This document shows positions 1 through 10,880 of a stretch of DNA of 64,000 nucleotides, piece by piece. This stretch comes from Isoptericola jiangsuensis (lineage in GTDB: Bacteria; Actinomycetota; Actinomycetes; Actinomycetales; Cellulomonadaceae). The notes beneath the pieces were generated by a model. That model was not told where the DNA came from. It ran no database searches and saw only the letters and a list, made by a program, of their open reading frames with translations. Every line of letters starts with the position of its first letter. Position 1 is the first letter of the stretch. The position numbers were made by a program, and so were the translations under genes. The stretch spans positions 2,294,001-2,358,000 of the forward strand of contig NZ_PDJJ01000001.1 of the NCBI RefSeq assembly GCF_002563715.1. Direction: 5' to 3'.

Positions 1-2727
<2,727 letters not shown>

Positions 2728-2853
2728 TGCTGCTCCTTCTGCGGGGCTGGCCGGCGCGGGCACCGCGTCGACGCGAGAGCGCAGCGGTTCCGACGCCGTG
2801 ACGTCCGGGGGCTCCACCCCCGGCGGACGCGGACGTCGCGGGGGCTGTCCCCC

Positions 2854-2885
2854 AGCATAGCCTATGTATCTTGACGTCAAGATAC
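2854..2885 (-). promoter_or_regulatory. acnA promoter overlapping a 20-base perfect palindrome
   Basis: GTATCTTGACGTCAAGATAC at 2866-2885 is a perfect inverted repeat. Read on the minus strand it contains a -35-like TTGACG, followed 15 bases later by TATGCT (2854-2859) as a -10. A dimeric repressor bound here would block acnA transcription. The half-site is of a size typical for MarR- or TetR-type dimers; the identity of the regulator is not visible. The leader to the acnA start would be about 120 bases. Confidence 0.65.
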
Positions 2886-2998
2886 TCAGGGCGGCCTCAC
2901 CGCCCGCCGGGTCCGACCCCGGCCGCCGGGAACGACCCCGGCCCGGCGCGCGTTGCACCAGGGTCCCTCACGCCGCGAGGGACCGACGGAAGGAACCC

Positions 2999-3718
2999 AT
3001 GGCCGAGACGTCCCTGCGCACCGACCCGACCACCACCGCCTCCGCACCCCCCGACCTGCCGCCCCTGACCGACCAGGCCGAACGGCTGGTCGACCTGGGG
3101 CTCGTCCCCACCGACCCCGCCGACGGCACCCTCGACGCCGCGACGCTGCGCCGGCGGGCCGCCGACCTGACCGGCTCCGGGGCGCCCGGCGCCCTGCTGG
3201 TCGTGCACCCGCGGCACCTGCCGCCCTCGGCGCTCGCCCCCCACCTGCTGCGCACCGTGCGCACGCGCGGCGGCGAGGTGGAGCGCCCCGGGTTCGTCGT
3301 CGAGGACATGACGGACGTCGACGCGTTCGCTCCCGTCCCCGACCTCGACCTGCCCGACGCCGACGTCTGGGCCGTGCTCGCCCCCGACCGCGGCGACGAC
3401 CTGGCGAACGCCTCCCCCGAGGAGGCCGTCGTGGCGCTCGCCGCCCGGTCGCGCACACCCCTGACGCTCGGCGAGGGCGCCCAGTGGGTGCTCCAGTCCC
3501 CCGGCGTGCTGGAGCCCGGCCGCTGCTTCATGACGATCGGGTCCCGCGTGCGGCGCGCCGACGGGAGCGACGACGCCCGCACGCCCGCGCTGTGGATCTC
3601 CGGCGGCACGGGACGCGACGGCGCCGGGCGCCGCGGCGCGGCGAAGATCGGCTGGTGCTGGTGGCGCAACCGTCACACCTGGCTCGGTTTCGCGTCCGCC
3701 GCGGCGCGCCGGGCCTGA
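2999..3718 (+). CDS. DUF5701 family protein
   Basis: A 239-residue soluble protein of unknown function, with no signal peptide or membrane span. I recognise it as DUF5701-like from the conserved C-terminal stretch IGWCWWRNRHTWLGFA and the central segments LLVVHPRHLPP and FVVEDMTDVDAF. The N-terminal 25 residues are low-complexity (Thr/Pro/Ala). The ATG at 2999 is preferred over an in-frame start at 2864, because GGAAGGAA lies just upstream of 2999 and the extension would run through the acnA promoter palindrome. It is divergent from acnA and convergent with the following glycosyltransferase. No function can be assigned. Confidence 0.75.
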   Translation: MAETSLRTDPTTTASAPPDLPPLTDQAERLVDLGLVPTDPADGTLDAATLRRRAADLTGSGAPGALLVVHPRHLPPSALAPHLLRTVRTRGGEVERPGFVVEDMTDVDAFAPVPDLDLPDADVWAVLAPDRGDDLANASPEEAVVALAARSRTPLTLGEGAQWVLQSPGVLEPGRCFMTIGSRVRRADGSDDARTPALWISGGTGRDGAGRRGAAKIGWCWWRNRHTWLGFASAAARRA

Positions 3719-3750
3719 CGGACCGCTGGGCCGCCGGGCCGCCGCCCCCG

Positions 3751-4758
3751 TCAGGACCGGCGAGCCGCCCGGCGGACCGCAGGGGTCTTCTCGGGCTTCG
3801 GCGCGCCGTCGACCACGTTGAGGTAGCTGTTCGACAGGTGCCCGACGTCGATCGCCCACACGCCCGCGCGCGCCAGCCGGCTCGCCAGGATCGTCCCGGC
3901 GGGCCCCAGCGCGAGCAGCACCAGCTCGTCGGACGCCCGCGCGACGATCTCGGCCTCCAGCTCGTCCAGCACCTCGAAGGCGTGCCGCGGCACCGTCCAG
4001 AGGTGGTCCACGGCCGCCACGTCGTCGAACAGCGCCGGGACGAGGTCGAACCGTGAGCCCCGACCCGTGACGACCAGCACCTTCTCGTCCGCCCACACGT
4101 CGCGCCACAGCCGTACGGCGTCGTCGCCGAGCTCCAGGAAGCAGATGGGGCGCGAGACGTGGCTGTTGCCGAACCGCCGCCCCTCGGGCACGACCCGGCG
4201 GACGTCCTGCCACACGAGCTCCCACACGCCGCTGTTGTGCGCGGTGCGGAAGGTCTGGGGCCAGCCGACGAGCAGCCCGTCGACGGGCTCGGCGGCCAGG
4301 GTCTCGCGCAGCGCCGCACGGATCTCCGCGCTGTTCTTCTGGAACCCGAGGTCGTACAGCGGGTCGACCATCATCCGGAGCTCGCCGTCCCCGAACCGGG
4401 CGAAGCTGGTGCGCTCCCGCGCCAGGAGCTCCAGCGTCTCGCGCAGCGTCATCTGGCGCTGCGCGGTGAACTCCAGCACCTCGCTCATGGTCGAGGCCGT
4501 GGCCGCGGTGCGCAGCGTGGTGAGCTCCTTGCGGCCGGACTCGGCGTCCTTGCGGGTGGCCGCGACGTCGGCCCCGATCCGGTCCAGGCGGACGGAGAGC
4601 TGCGCGGTGAGGTCGGCGACCTGCCGCTCGAGCTCGGCGACGCGGCGCGCCGTCCGGCGGGACACCGTGACCTGCGTCTCGGCCGCCTCCCGCAGCCGTC
4701 GCAGCTCGGCCAGCGCCTCGCCCGCCACCCGTGCCCCAGGGAGCCTGAACGACCCCAT
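3751..4758 (-). CDS. GT-D fold glycosyltransferase with N-terminal coiled coil
   Basis: 335 residues. The first ~85 are rich in Leu, Glu and Arg with heptad spacing (AELERQVADLTAQLSVRLDRI), which predicts a coiled coil. Residues ~105-330 match the GT-D fold (formerly DUF1792) glycosyltransferase family: RTSFARFGDGELRMM at 117-130 holds the D-x-E type metal/nucleotide-sugar motif (D124, E126), and LLVGWPQTFRTAHNSG and ALGPAGTILASRLA follow. Known GT-D enzymes add sugars to glycosylated serine-rich proteins or polysaccharides; the acceptor here is unknown. Start: ATG 4758, or GTG 4761 which sits nearer the GAGGAG site. It is a single gene in a convergent position. Confidence 0.8.
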   Translation of the reverse strand: MGSFRLPGARVAGEALAELRRLREAAETQVTVSRRTARRVAELERQVADLTAQLSVRLDRIGADVAATRKDAESGRKELTTLRTAATASTMSEVLEFTAQRQMTLRETLELLARERTSFARFGDGELRMMVDPLYDLGFQKNSAEIRAALRETLAAEPVDGLLVGWPQTFRTAHNSGVWELVWQDVRRVVPEGRRFGNSHVSRPICFLELGDDAVRLWRDVWADEKVLVVTGRGSRFDLVPALFDDVAAVDHLWTVPRHAFEVLDELEAEIVARASDELVLLALGPAGTILASRLARAGVWAIDVGHLSNSYLNVVDGAPKPEKTPAVRRAARRS

Positions 4759-4978
4759 CACCCACCACGCTCCTCGACGTACCCGTGCCGACCTTCGTCG
4801 GCCGGACCCCGAAAGCCTAGCCGGGTGCGGCGGTCCGGACGTCGCCACCGAGGAGCCGTGCACCGACGGTCCGTGCGGCGTCGGCGCGGTGCGGTGCGGG
4901 GTGGCGGTCCGGCCGCCCTGCTGACACGGTGGCCGCAGGCGCCGACCCGGCGTCGCGTCACCGTCGATGGAGGAACTC

Positions 4979-6010
4979 GTGCGACCCACCCGTGCCACGG
5001 CCGCCCTGGCCCTGCCCGCCCTCGTCCTGCCCCTCGCGCTCGCCACGGCCGCACCGGCGGCCGCCGACCCCGTCCCCGGTGGCCCGTGGGTGTGCGGGGC
5101 CCAGCCGATCTCCCTGGCGGGGCTGACGAGCAACGACGAGCTCGCCGCCGAGCTCGCCCGGCTCGCCGCCCGCCACCCCGGCATCGTCGAGGTGGAGGAG
5201 ATCGGCCGGTCGGTGGAGGGCCGGCCGCTGGAGGCCGTCACCGTGGGCGACGGCCCGCGCACCCTGCTGGTGCTGACGCAGGTGCACGGCGACGAGCCGA
5301 TGGGCACCGAGGCCGTCCTGCAGCTCCTCAAGGCGGCCGCCGCCCCCACGCCCGCCGGTGCAGCGCTGCGCGAGGGCGTGACGATCGTCGCGGTGCCGCG
5401 CATCAACCCGGACGGCTGGGAGAGGTACCAGGACCGCGACTTCGCCGACGGGCTGGACCCGCGCCGCAACGCGAACGACATCGATCTCAACCGGGCGTTC
5501 GGCCCGACGACCGTCGACCTCGCCCTCGCGCCCGAGGCCGTCGCGGTGCAGGACCTCGTGGAGGCCACCGAGCCGGACCTCGTCCTCGACTACCACCACC
5601 AGGTGAGCTACACGACCGAGGGCACCGACGACCTGGTGACGATGTCCGTGCTGTGGGGCACCCACCCCGACGTGGCCCCGGACGTCGCCGACGACGGTCG
5701 CCGCGCCGTCGCCGTCATCGGGGACTCCCTGGCGCGCAGCGGGCACGCCGAGGTCACGCTGTACCCGCGCAGCGACACGGCCACCACGGCCCGCAACGGC
5801 CTCTCGCTCGACGGCTACCCGACGGTGCTCGTGGAGCAGCGCGGCCAGCAGGAGGTCGGGCAGAAGGGCCACGGTGCGCTGGTGCGCGAGGCGCTCGTGA
5901 GCATGCGGGCGGTCGCGGACTCGCTGGCCGACGGCTCGTTCGACGCCGTCTCCCCCGGCGACGCCGACCTCCTGCCCGAGCGGGGCGACCGGGTCCGCGA
6001 GAACTGCTGA
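4979..6010 (+). CDS. Secreted M14-family zinc carboxypeptidase
   Basis: Predicted exported metallopeptidase of 343 residues. A signal peptide runs from MRPTR through a hydrophobic core to about AAPAAAD (residue 30). Zinc ligands are visible as H103 and E106 in QVHGDEPMG and a His in DYHHQ (206-207). The substrate-carboxylate loop is RRNANDIDLNR (162-172), and TVLVEQRGQ near residue 285 probably supplies the catalytic Glu. The GTG at 4979 is chosen because GGAGGA lies four bases before it; an upstream ATG at 4967 overlaps this ribosome site and has none of its own. It stands alone and ends at a strong hairpin. Peptide specificity cannot be read. Confidence 0.88.
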   Translation: MRPTRATAALALPALVLPLALATAAPAAADPVPGGPWVCGAQPISLAGLTSNDELAAELARLAARHPGIVEVEEIGRSVEGRPLEAVTVGDGPRTLLVLTQVHGDEPMGTEAVLQLLKAAAAPTPAGAALREGVTIVAVPRINPDGWERYQDRDFADGLDPRRNANDIDLNRAFGPTTVDLALAPEAVAVQDLVEATEPDLVLDYHHQVSYTTEGTDDLVTMSVLWGTHPDVAPDVADDGRRAVAVIGDSLARSGHAEVTLYPRSDTATTARNGLSLDGYPTVLVEQRGQQEVGQKGHGALVREALVSMRAVADSLADGSFDAVSPGDADLLPERGDRVRENC

Positions 6011-6017
6011 CCGGCCC

Positions 6018-6048
6018 GCCGGCCGGCCCGACGACCGGGCCGGCCGGC
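6018..6048. terminator. Bidirectional hairpin terminator
   Basis: GCCGGCCGGCCCG, loop ACGAC, then the exact complement: a 13-base-pair GC-only stem between the convergent M14 peptidase and RNA methyltransferase genes. There is no U-tract, as is usual in high-GC actinobacteria. Confidence 0.7.
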
Positions 6049-6053
6049 GCGGC

Positions 6054-7346
6054 TCAGCGCTCCAGGACGGCGACGGCCTCGACGTGGTGGGTGTGCGGGA
6101 ACAGGTCGAACGCGCGCAGCGCCGACAGCGCGTAGCCGTGCTTCCCGAGCAGGCCCACGTCACGGGCGAGGGCGGCGGGGTCGCAGGCGACGTACACGAC
6201 CCGCTGCGGGCCGCGGGCGGCGACGGCGTCGACGACGGTGCGCCCGGCCCCCGCGCGCGGCGGGTCGAGCACGACGACGTCCGCCGCGCCGAGCGCCCCG
6301 TCGGCGGCGTCGCCGTCGGCGAGCACCTGGTCGACGGCCCCGAGGTGGAGCTCGACCTGGGGCAGGTCGTGCACGTTGCGGCGGGCGTCCTGGACGCCGC
6401 GGGCGTCGCCCTCGACGCCGATGACGCGGCCGGACTCCCCCACGGCGTGGGCGAGCGGCACGGTGAAGAGGCCGGCGCCCGAGTACAGGTCCAGCACGGT
6501 GGCGCCGTCGACGTCGCCGACACCGGCGAGGACGGCGTCGCCCAGCAGGGCGGGGGCCCCGCGGTGAACCTGCCAGAAGCCGTCGGCGGCGACGCGGAAC
6601 CGGTGGGTGCGGCCCGCGAGCGTCACCTCCTCGGCGACGGCGCGCCGGGCGGTGGGGCGGGAGTCCGGGCGTCCGCGGTGCCACGGCACGCCGTCCACCA
6701 GCATGAGGGGGCGTCCGCCCGCGGCGGGCGCGACGAGCTCGATCCGCTGGCCGGGACGCCACGTGCGGGTCCAGACCTGCTCGGCGTCCGCGAGCGCCGC
6801 GACGTCCTCGGTGGCGAGCGGCATGGCGTCGAGGGGCACGACGTCGTGGGAGCGGAAGCGCCGCATGCCGGCGCGGCCGGCGTCGTCGGCGACGAGGTCG
6901 ACGCGGGTGCGGTAGGCGAGGCCGTGACGGGCGTCGTCGCCGTCGACGGCCTCGACGGTGACGTCGCGCTCGAGGCGGGCGAGGCGGGCGAGCTGCTCGG
7001 TCAGGACGTCGGCCTTCCATCGCCGCTGGGCGGGCAGGGCGACGTGGGAGAGCTCGCCGCCGCCGACGCCGCCGGGGCCGGCCTGGGGCCAGGCGGGGGC
7101 GACGCGGTCGGGGGACGCCTCGTGGACCTCGACGGCGTCGGCCCGCCAGTAGCGGTTCCCGCCCTCGGTGACGCGGGCGCGGACGCGCTCGCCGGGCAGG
7201 GCGTGCCGGACGAAGACGACGCGGCCCTCGTGACGGGCGACGCAGTGGCCGCCGTGGGCGACGGGCCCGACGACGAGCTCGATCTCGGTGCCGACGTGGG
7301 GGTCGGCGGGGCGGGGGCGCGGGGTGGAGCGGCGGGGGCGGGGCAC
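6054..7346 (-). CDS. TrmA/RumA-type RNA 5-methyluridine methyltransferase
   Basis: 430 residues. An N-terminal TRAM-like OB domain (ELVVGPVAHGGHCVARHEGRVVFVRHALPGE) is followed by a class I SAM-binding domain (ATVLDLYSGAGLFTVPLA), the DPPRAGAGR motif and the catalytic-cysteine loop VVYVACDPAALARD. This is the RumA/TrmA family that methylates uridine C5 in rRNA or tRNA. The Fe-S cysteine set of RumA is not evident, as in other actinobacterial members. The GTG at 7346 lies ten bases after the stop of the upstream transporter, so the two are co-transcribed. The same pairing occurs in M. tuberculosis (Rv2689c-Rv2690c, from memory). The exact RNA target is unknown. Confidence 0.88.
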   Translation of the reverse strand: MPRPRRSTPRPRPADPHVGTEIELVVGPVAHGGHCVARHEGRVVFVRHALPGERVRARVTEGGNRYWRADAVEVHEASPDRVAPAWPQAGPGGVGGGELSHVALPAQRRWKADVLTEQLARLARLERDVTVEAVDGDDARHGLAYRTRVDLVADDAGRAGMRRFRSHDVVPLDAMPLATEDVAALADAEQVWTRTWRPGQRIELVAPAAGGRPLMLVDGVPWHRGRPDSRPTARRAVAEEVTLAGRTHRFRVAADGFWQVHRGAPALLGDAVLAGVGDVDGATVLDLYSGAGLFTVPLAHAVGESGRVIGVEGDARGVQDARRNVHDLPQVELHLGAVDQVLADGDAADGALGAADVVVLDPPRAGAGRTVVDAVAARGPQRVVYVACDPAALARDVGLLGKHGYALSALRAFDLFPHTHHVEAVAVLER

Positions 7347-7356
7347 GCCCCCATTG

Positions 7357-9357
7357 TCACCCGTCGCGGCGGCCGTTCTCGCCGGACCGGTCGGGGTCGA
7401 GGGTCGCGCTGCCCGCCGACGACAGCTGCCAGGGCACGGAGGCGACGACGACGCCGGGGGTGAACAGCAGGCGGCCCTTGAGGCGCAGGGCGGACTGGTT
7501 GTGCAGGAGGTGCTCCCACCAGTGCCCCACGACGTACTCGGGGATGTAGACGACGACGAGGTCGCGGGGGGACTCGCGCCGCAGGGACCGCACGTACTGC
7601 AGGACGGGCCGGGTGATCTCGCGGTAGGGCGAGTCGAGGACGCGCAGGGCGACGGGCAGGTCCAGCGCCTCCCAGCGTTCGCGCAGGTCGCGGATCTCGT
7701 CGGGGTCGACGCCGACGGTGACGGCCTCCAGCGTGGAGGGGCGCGACGCGCGGGCGTAGGCGAGGGCGCGCATGGTCGGCTTGTGCACGCGCGAGACGAG
7801 GACGACGGCGTGGACGCGGCTGGGCAGGGCGCGGGCCCCGGCGACGTCGTCGAGGGCGAGCTCGTCGCGCACGCGGGCGTAGTGGCGGTGGACGCCGCGC
7901 ATGACGACGAACAGCAGGCCCATGGCGACGAGGGTGATCCAGGCGCCGTGCGTGAACTTCGTGACGAGGACGATGAGGAGCACGGCGGCGGTGAGGACGA
8001 ACCCTGCACCGTTGACGACCCGGGACCAGCGCATCTGGCGGCGGGCGCGGGGGTCGGGCTCCTTGCGCAGCCCGCGGCTCCAGTGCCGCAGCATGCCGAG
8101 CTGGGAGAGCGTGAAGGAGACGAACACGCCGACGATGTAGAGCTGGATGAGGGCGGTGACCTCGGCGCCGAACGCGAGGACGAGCACGGCGGCGGCGACG
8201 GCGAGGGTGACGATGCCGTTGGAGAACGCCATGCGGTCGCCGCGGGTGTGGAGCTGGCGGGGCAGGTAGCCGTCCTTGGCGAGCCGGGAGCCGAGCACGG
8301 GGAAGCCGTGGAACGCGGTGTTGGCGGCGAGCAGCAGCACGAGCGCGGTGACGCCGGTGATGACGACCGCCACGAGGCCGGCGCCGCCGAACACGGTCTC
8401 GGCGAGCTGCGCGAGCACGGGGTGCTGCTGGTAGCCGTCGCCCACGGGGAGGCCGTCGCGGGTGAGCTGGGTGGCGGGGTCCTCGACGAACTTGATGCCG
8501 GTGGCCCCGGCCAGGAACAGGATCGTCAGGAGCATGACGGCGGAGATGCCGCCGAGCAGCGCCAGCGTGATGGCGGCGTTGCGGTGGCGGGGCTTGCGGA
8601 ACGACGGCACGGCGGTGGTGACGGACTCGACGCCGGTGAGGGCGACCGCGCCGGAGGCGAACGCGCGGGCCACGAGGAACGCCCCGGCGACGCCGATCAA
8701 CCCCTGCTCGAGGCCCGCGGCGGGGACGATGTCGAAGGACGCGCTCTCGGCCTGCGCCAGCGAGCCGCTCAGGTGCTGCACGGCTCCGGTGACCGCGAGG
8801 ATCCCGACGGCGCCCATGAAGCAGTAGATGACCACGACGAACACCCAGGCGGCCTCACGGACGCCGCGCAGGTTGACCACGGTGAGCGCGAGGATGAGGA
8901 AGACCGCCACCCAGGGCTCGTAGCCGCGCGCGGCGGGCACGACGACGGCCAGGTACTGGGAGGCGGCCGACAGGGACACCGCGACGGTGAGGACGTAGTC
9001 GAGGAGCAGCGCGGACGCCACCCCGATCCCCGCGGTGGGCCCGAGGTTGGTGGTCGCCACCTCGTAGTCGCCGCCGCCGGAGGGGTAGGCGCGCACGATC
9101 TGCCGGTACGACGCCACCACCACGAGCAGCACCACGACGACCGCGAGACCGACCCACGGGGCGACCGCGGTGGCGGCGACGCCCGCGAGCGCGAGCATGA
9201 GCAGGATCTCGTCCGGGGCGTACGCCATGGACGACAGGGCGTCCGAGGCGAACACCGGCAGCGCCGCCCGCTTGGGCAGGACCGCCCCGCGGGTGGAGTC
9301 GCTGCGCAGCGGCCGACCGACGAGCAGGCGCTTGGCTGCATCCGCGATGTCCGACAC
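7357..9357 (-). CDS. KimA-type potassium importer (APC superfamily)
   Basis: 666 residues with about 12 membrane spans and a C-terminal cytosolic domain of ~180 residues. Segments align with Bacillus subtilis KimA, a high-affinity K+ importer controlled by c-di-AMP: KRLLVGRPLRS, ASDALSSMAY, YPSGGGDYEV near the N-terminus, ALTGVES, and LLHNQSALRLKGRL at the C-terminus. That KimA match is from memory. The product is usually annotated only as an APC amino-acid permease. The divergent neighbours encode two TrkA-type NAD-binding proteins, which fits potassium handling. Start GTG 9357 has no Shine-Dalgarno; a TAGCAT box lies eight bases upstream, suggesting a leaderless mRNA. KimA function rather than amino-acid transport is inference. 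Confidence 0.8.
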   Translation of the reverse strand: MSDIADAAKRLLVGRPLRSDSTRGAVLPKRAALPVFASDALSSMAYAPDEILLMLALAGVAATAVAPWVGLAVVVVLLVVVASYRQIVRAYPSGGGDYEVATTNLGPTAGIGVASALLLDYVLTVAVSLSAASQYLAVVVPAARGYEPWVAVFLILALTVVNLRGVREAAWVFVVVIYCFMGAVGILAVTGAVQHLSGSLAQAESASFDIVPAAGLEQGLIGVAGAFLVARAFASGAVALTGVESVTTAVPSFRKPRHRNAAITLALLGGISAVMLLTILFLAGATGIKFVEDPATQLTRDGLPVGDGYQQHPVLAQLAETVFGGAGLVAVVITGVTALVLLLAANTAFHGFPVLGSRLAKDGYLPRQLHTRGDRMAFSNGIVTLAVAAAVLVLAFGAEVTALIQLYIVGVFVSFTLSQLGMLRHWSRGLRKEPDPRARRQMRWSRVVNGAGFVLTAAVLLIVLVTKFTHGAWITLVAMGLLFVVMRGVHRHYARVRDELALDDVAGARALPSRVHAVVLVSRVHKPTMRALAYARASRPSTLEAVTVGVDPDEIRDLRERWEALDLPVALRVLDSPYREITRPVLQYVRSLRRESPRDLVVVYIPEYVVGHWWEHLLHNQSALRLKGRLLFTPGVVVASVPWQLSSAGSATLDPDRSGENGRRDG

Positions 9358-9436
9358 GGTGACACATGCTATGCCCGCCGGGGCACCGCGGCGCGGGGGT
9401 CGGCGCCGCGTGACCGGTGGGTATAGCGTTTCGGCT
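9358..9436. promoter_or_regulatory. Divergent promoters of the KimA-like gene and ceoB
   Basis: In this 79-base gap a TATAGC box at 9422-9427 lies nine bases before the ceoB GTG. On the other strand TAGCAT lies eight bases before the importer GTG. Neither gene has a recognisable ribosome-binding site, so both transcripts are probably leaderless. Confidence 0.5.
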
Positions 9437-10114
9437 GTGCACTTCGTGATCATGGGCTGCGGCCGCGTGGGTTCCACGCTCGCCCAGACGATCGAGTCGA
9501 ACGGTCACTCGGTGGCCGTGATCGACCAGAACCCGGACGCGTTCCGACGGCTGCCCGCGGACTTCAGCGGGCACCGGGTCACCGGCGTCGGGTTCGACCG
9601 GGACACCCTCAAGCAGGCGGGTATCGAGGACACCTACGGGTTCGCCGCGGTGTCCGACGGCGACAACTCGAACGTGCTCGCGGCCCGGGTGGCGCGCGAG
9701 ACGTTCGGGATCGAGCACGTCGTGGCCCGCATCTACGACCCGCACCGGGCGGAGGTGTTCCAGCGGCTCGGCATCCCGACGGTGGCGACCGTCCGCTGGA
9801 CGGCCGACCAGGTGCTGCGCCGGATGCTGCCGCTGGGCGCCACGGACGAGTACCGCGACCCGTCGGGCGCGGTCCGGCTCGCGGAGGTGGACTACCACCC
9901 CGGTTGGCTGGGCCTGTCCGTGCGCCGCATCGAGGCGACCACGCGCGCCCGGGTGGCGTTCCTCACCCGGTACGCGGAGGGCACGATCGTCGGCCCCGAC
10001 ACCCTGCTCCAGGAGAACGACGTGCTGCACGTGCTGATGCACAGCGACGACGCCCCGCGCGTGGAGCGGCTGCTCACCCACGCCCCTGGTCCCGAGCACG
10101 AGGAGCGCGGCTGA
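9437..10114 (+). CDS. ceoB: TrkA-family potassium regulatory protein CeoB
   Basis: 225-residue RCK/TrkA protein. A Rossmann NAD(H)-binding domain starts at once (VIMGCGRVGSTLAQTI, acidic VAVIDQNPDAF) and covers ~1-130. A TrkA-C domain follows from ~140 (LGLSVRRIEATTRARVAFLTRYAEG). Such proteins bind nucleotides and gate potassium channels or transporters at the inner face of the membrane. It corresponds by order and size to ceoB of M. tuberculosis. The GTG at 9437 is preceded by TATAGC and no ribosome site. Its stop overlaps the next start by one base (TGATG), so translation is coupled to ceoC. Confidence 0.9.
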   Translation: MHFVIMGCGRVGSTLAQTIESNGHSVAVIDQNPDAFRRLPADFSGHRVTGVGFDRDTLKQAGIEDTYGFAAVSDGDNSNVLAARVARETFGIEHVVARIYDPHRAEVFQRLGIPTVATVRWTADQVLRRMLPLGATDEYRDPSGAVRLAEVDYHPGWLGLSVRRIEATTRARVAFLTRYAEGTIVGPDTLLQENDVLHVLMHSDDAPRVERLLTHAPGPEHEERG

Positions 10115-10788
10115 TGCGGGTCGTCATCGCGGGCGCCGGCTCGGTGGGCCGGTCGATCGCCGCCGAGCTGCTGGCCAACGACCACGAGGTCGTGCTGGTG
10201 GACAAGAACCCGTCGGCGATGCGCGTGTCGCAGGTCCCGGACGCCGACTGGCTGCTGGCGGACGCGTGCGAGACGACGTCGCTGGCGGGCGCGGACGTCG
10301 GGTCGGCGGACGTCGTCGTGGGAGCCACCGGCGACGACAAGGTCAACCTGGTGTTCTCGCTGCTGGCCAAGACGGAGTTCGCGGTGCCCCGCACGGTGGC
10401 ACGCGTCAACAACCCCCGCAACGAGTGGATGTTCGACGAGTCCTGGGGCGTCGACGTCGCGGTGTCGACGCCGCGCATCATGACGGCGATGGTCGAGGAG
10501 GCCGTGGCCGTCGGCGACCTGGTGCGGATCTTCACGTTCCACCAGTCGGGGGCCGACATCTTCGAGGTGACGCTGCCGACGGAGTCGCCGCTGGTGGGGC
10601 TGCGCGTCAGCGACGTGCGCTGGCCGGCCGACACGGTGCTGGCGTGCGTGGTGCGCGGCACCCGCCCGTTCGCGCCGACGGGCGACGACGCGCTGGAGGT
10701 GGGCGACGAGCTGATGCTGGTCACGGGCCGGGAGGCCGACACCGCGGCGCTGCAGCAGCTCGTCGTGGAGGGTCCCGAGCTGGGCTGA
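10114..10788 (+). CDS. ceoC: TrkA-family potassium regulatory protein CeoC
   Basis: 224 residues, second member of the RCK pair. MRVVIAGAGSVGRSIAAELL forms the glycine-rich dinucleotide loop and VVLVDKNPSAM the acidic strand. The C-terminal domain begins near residue 140 (FEVTLPTESPLVGLRVSDVRWP) and ends with an LVTGREADTAAL segment typical of TrkA-C. It probably forms a hetero-oligomer with CeoB. Which transporter the pair controls is open: the divergent KimA-like importer is the obvious candidate, as no TrkH/TrkG-type subunit is seen in the window. A 19-base-pair hairpin follows the stop. Confidence 0.9.
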   Translation: MRVVIAGAGSVGRSIAAELLANDHEVVLVDKNPSAMRVSQVPDADWLLADACETTSLAGADVGSADVVVGATGDDKVNLVFSLLAKTEFAVPRTVARVNNPRNEWMFDESWGVDVAVSTPRIMTAMVEEAVAVGDLVRIFTFHQSGADIFEVTLPTESPLVGLRVSDVRWPADTVLACVVRGTRPFAPTGDDALEVGDELMLVTGREADTAALQQLVVEGPELG

Positions 10789-10813
10789 GCCCGCGCACGC
10801 GCCGTGCACGACG

Positions 10814-10856
10814 ACCGGGGGCCCGGTCCGGGTCTCCCCCGGACCGGGCCCCCGGT
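10814..10856. terminator. 19-bp perfect hairpin terminator
   Basis: ACCGGGGGCCCGGTCCGGG, loop TCTCC, then its exact complement. It is the longest perfect GC stem I found in the window and lies between the convergent ceoC and DUF3159 genes, so it should stop transcription in both directions. Confidence 0.8.
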
Positions 10857-10880
10857 CGGCGCAGGTGGTCGCGCCGCCCG

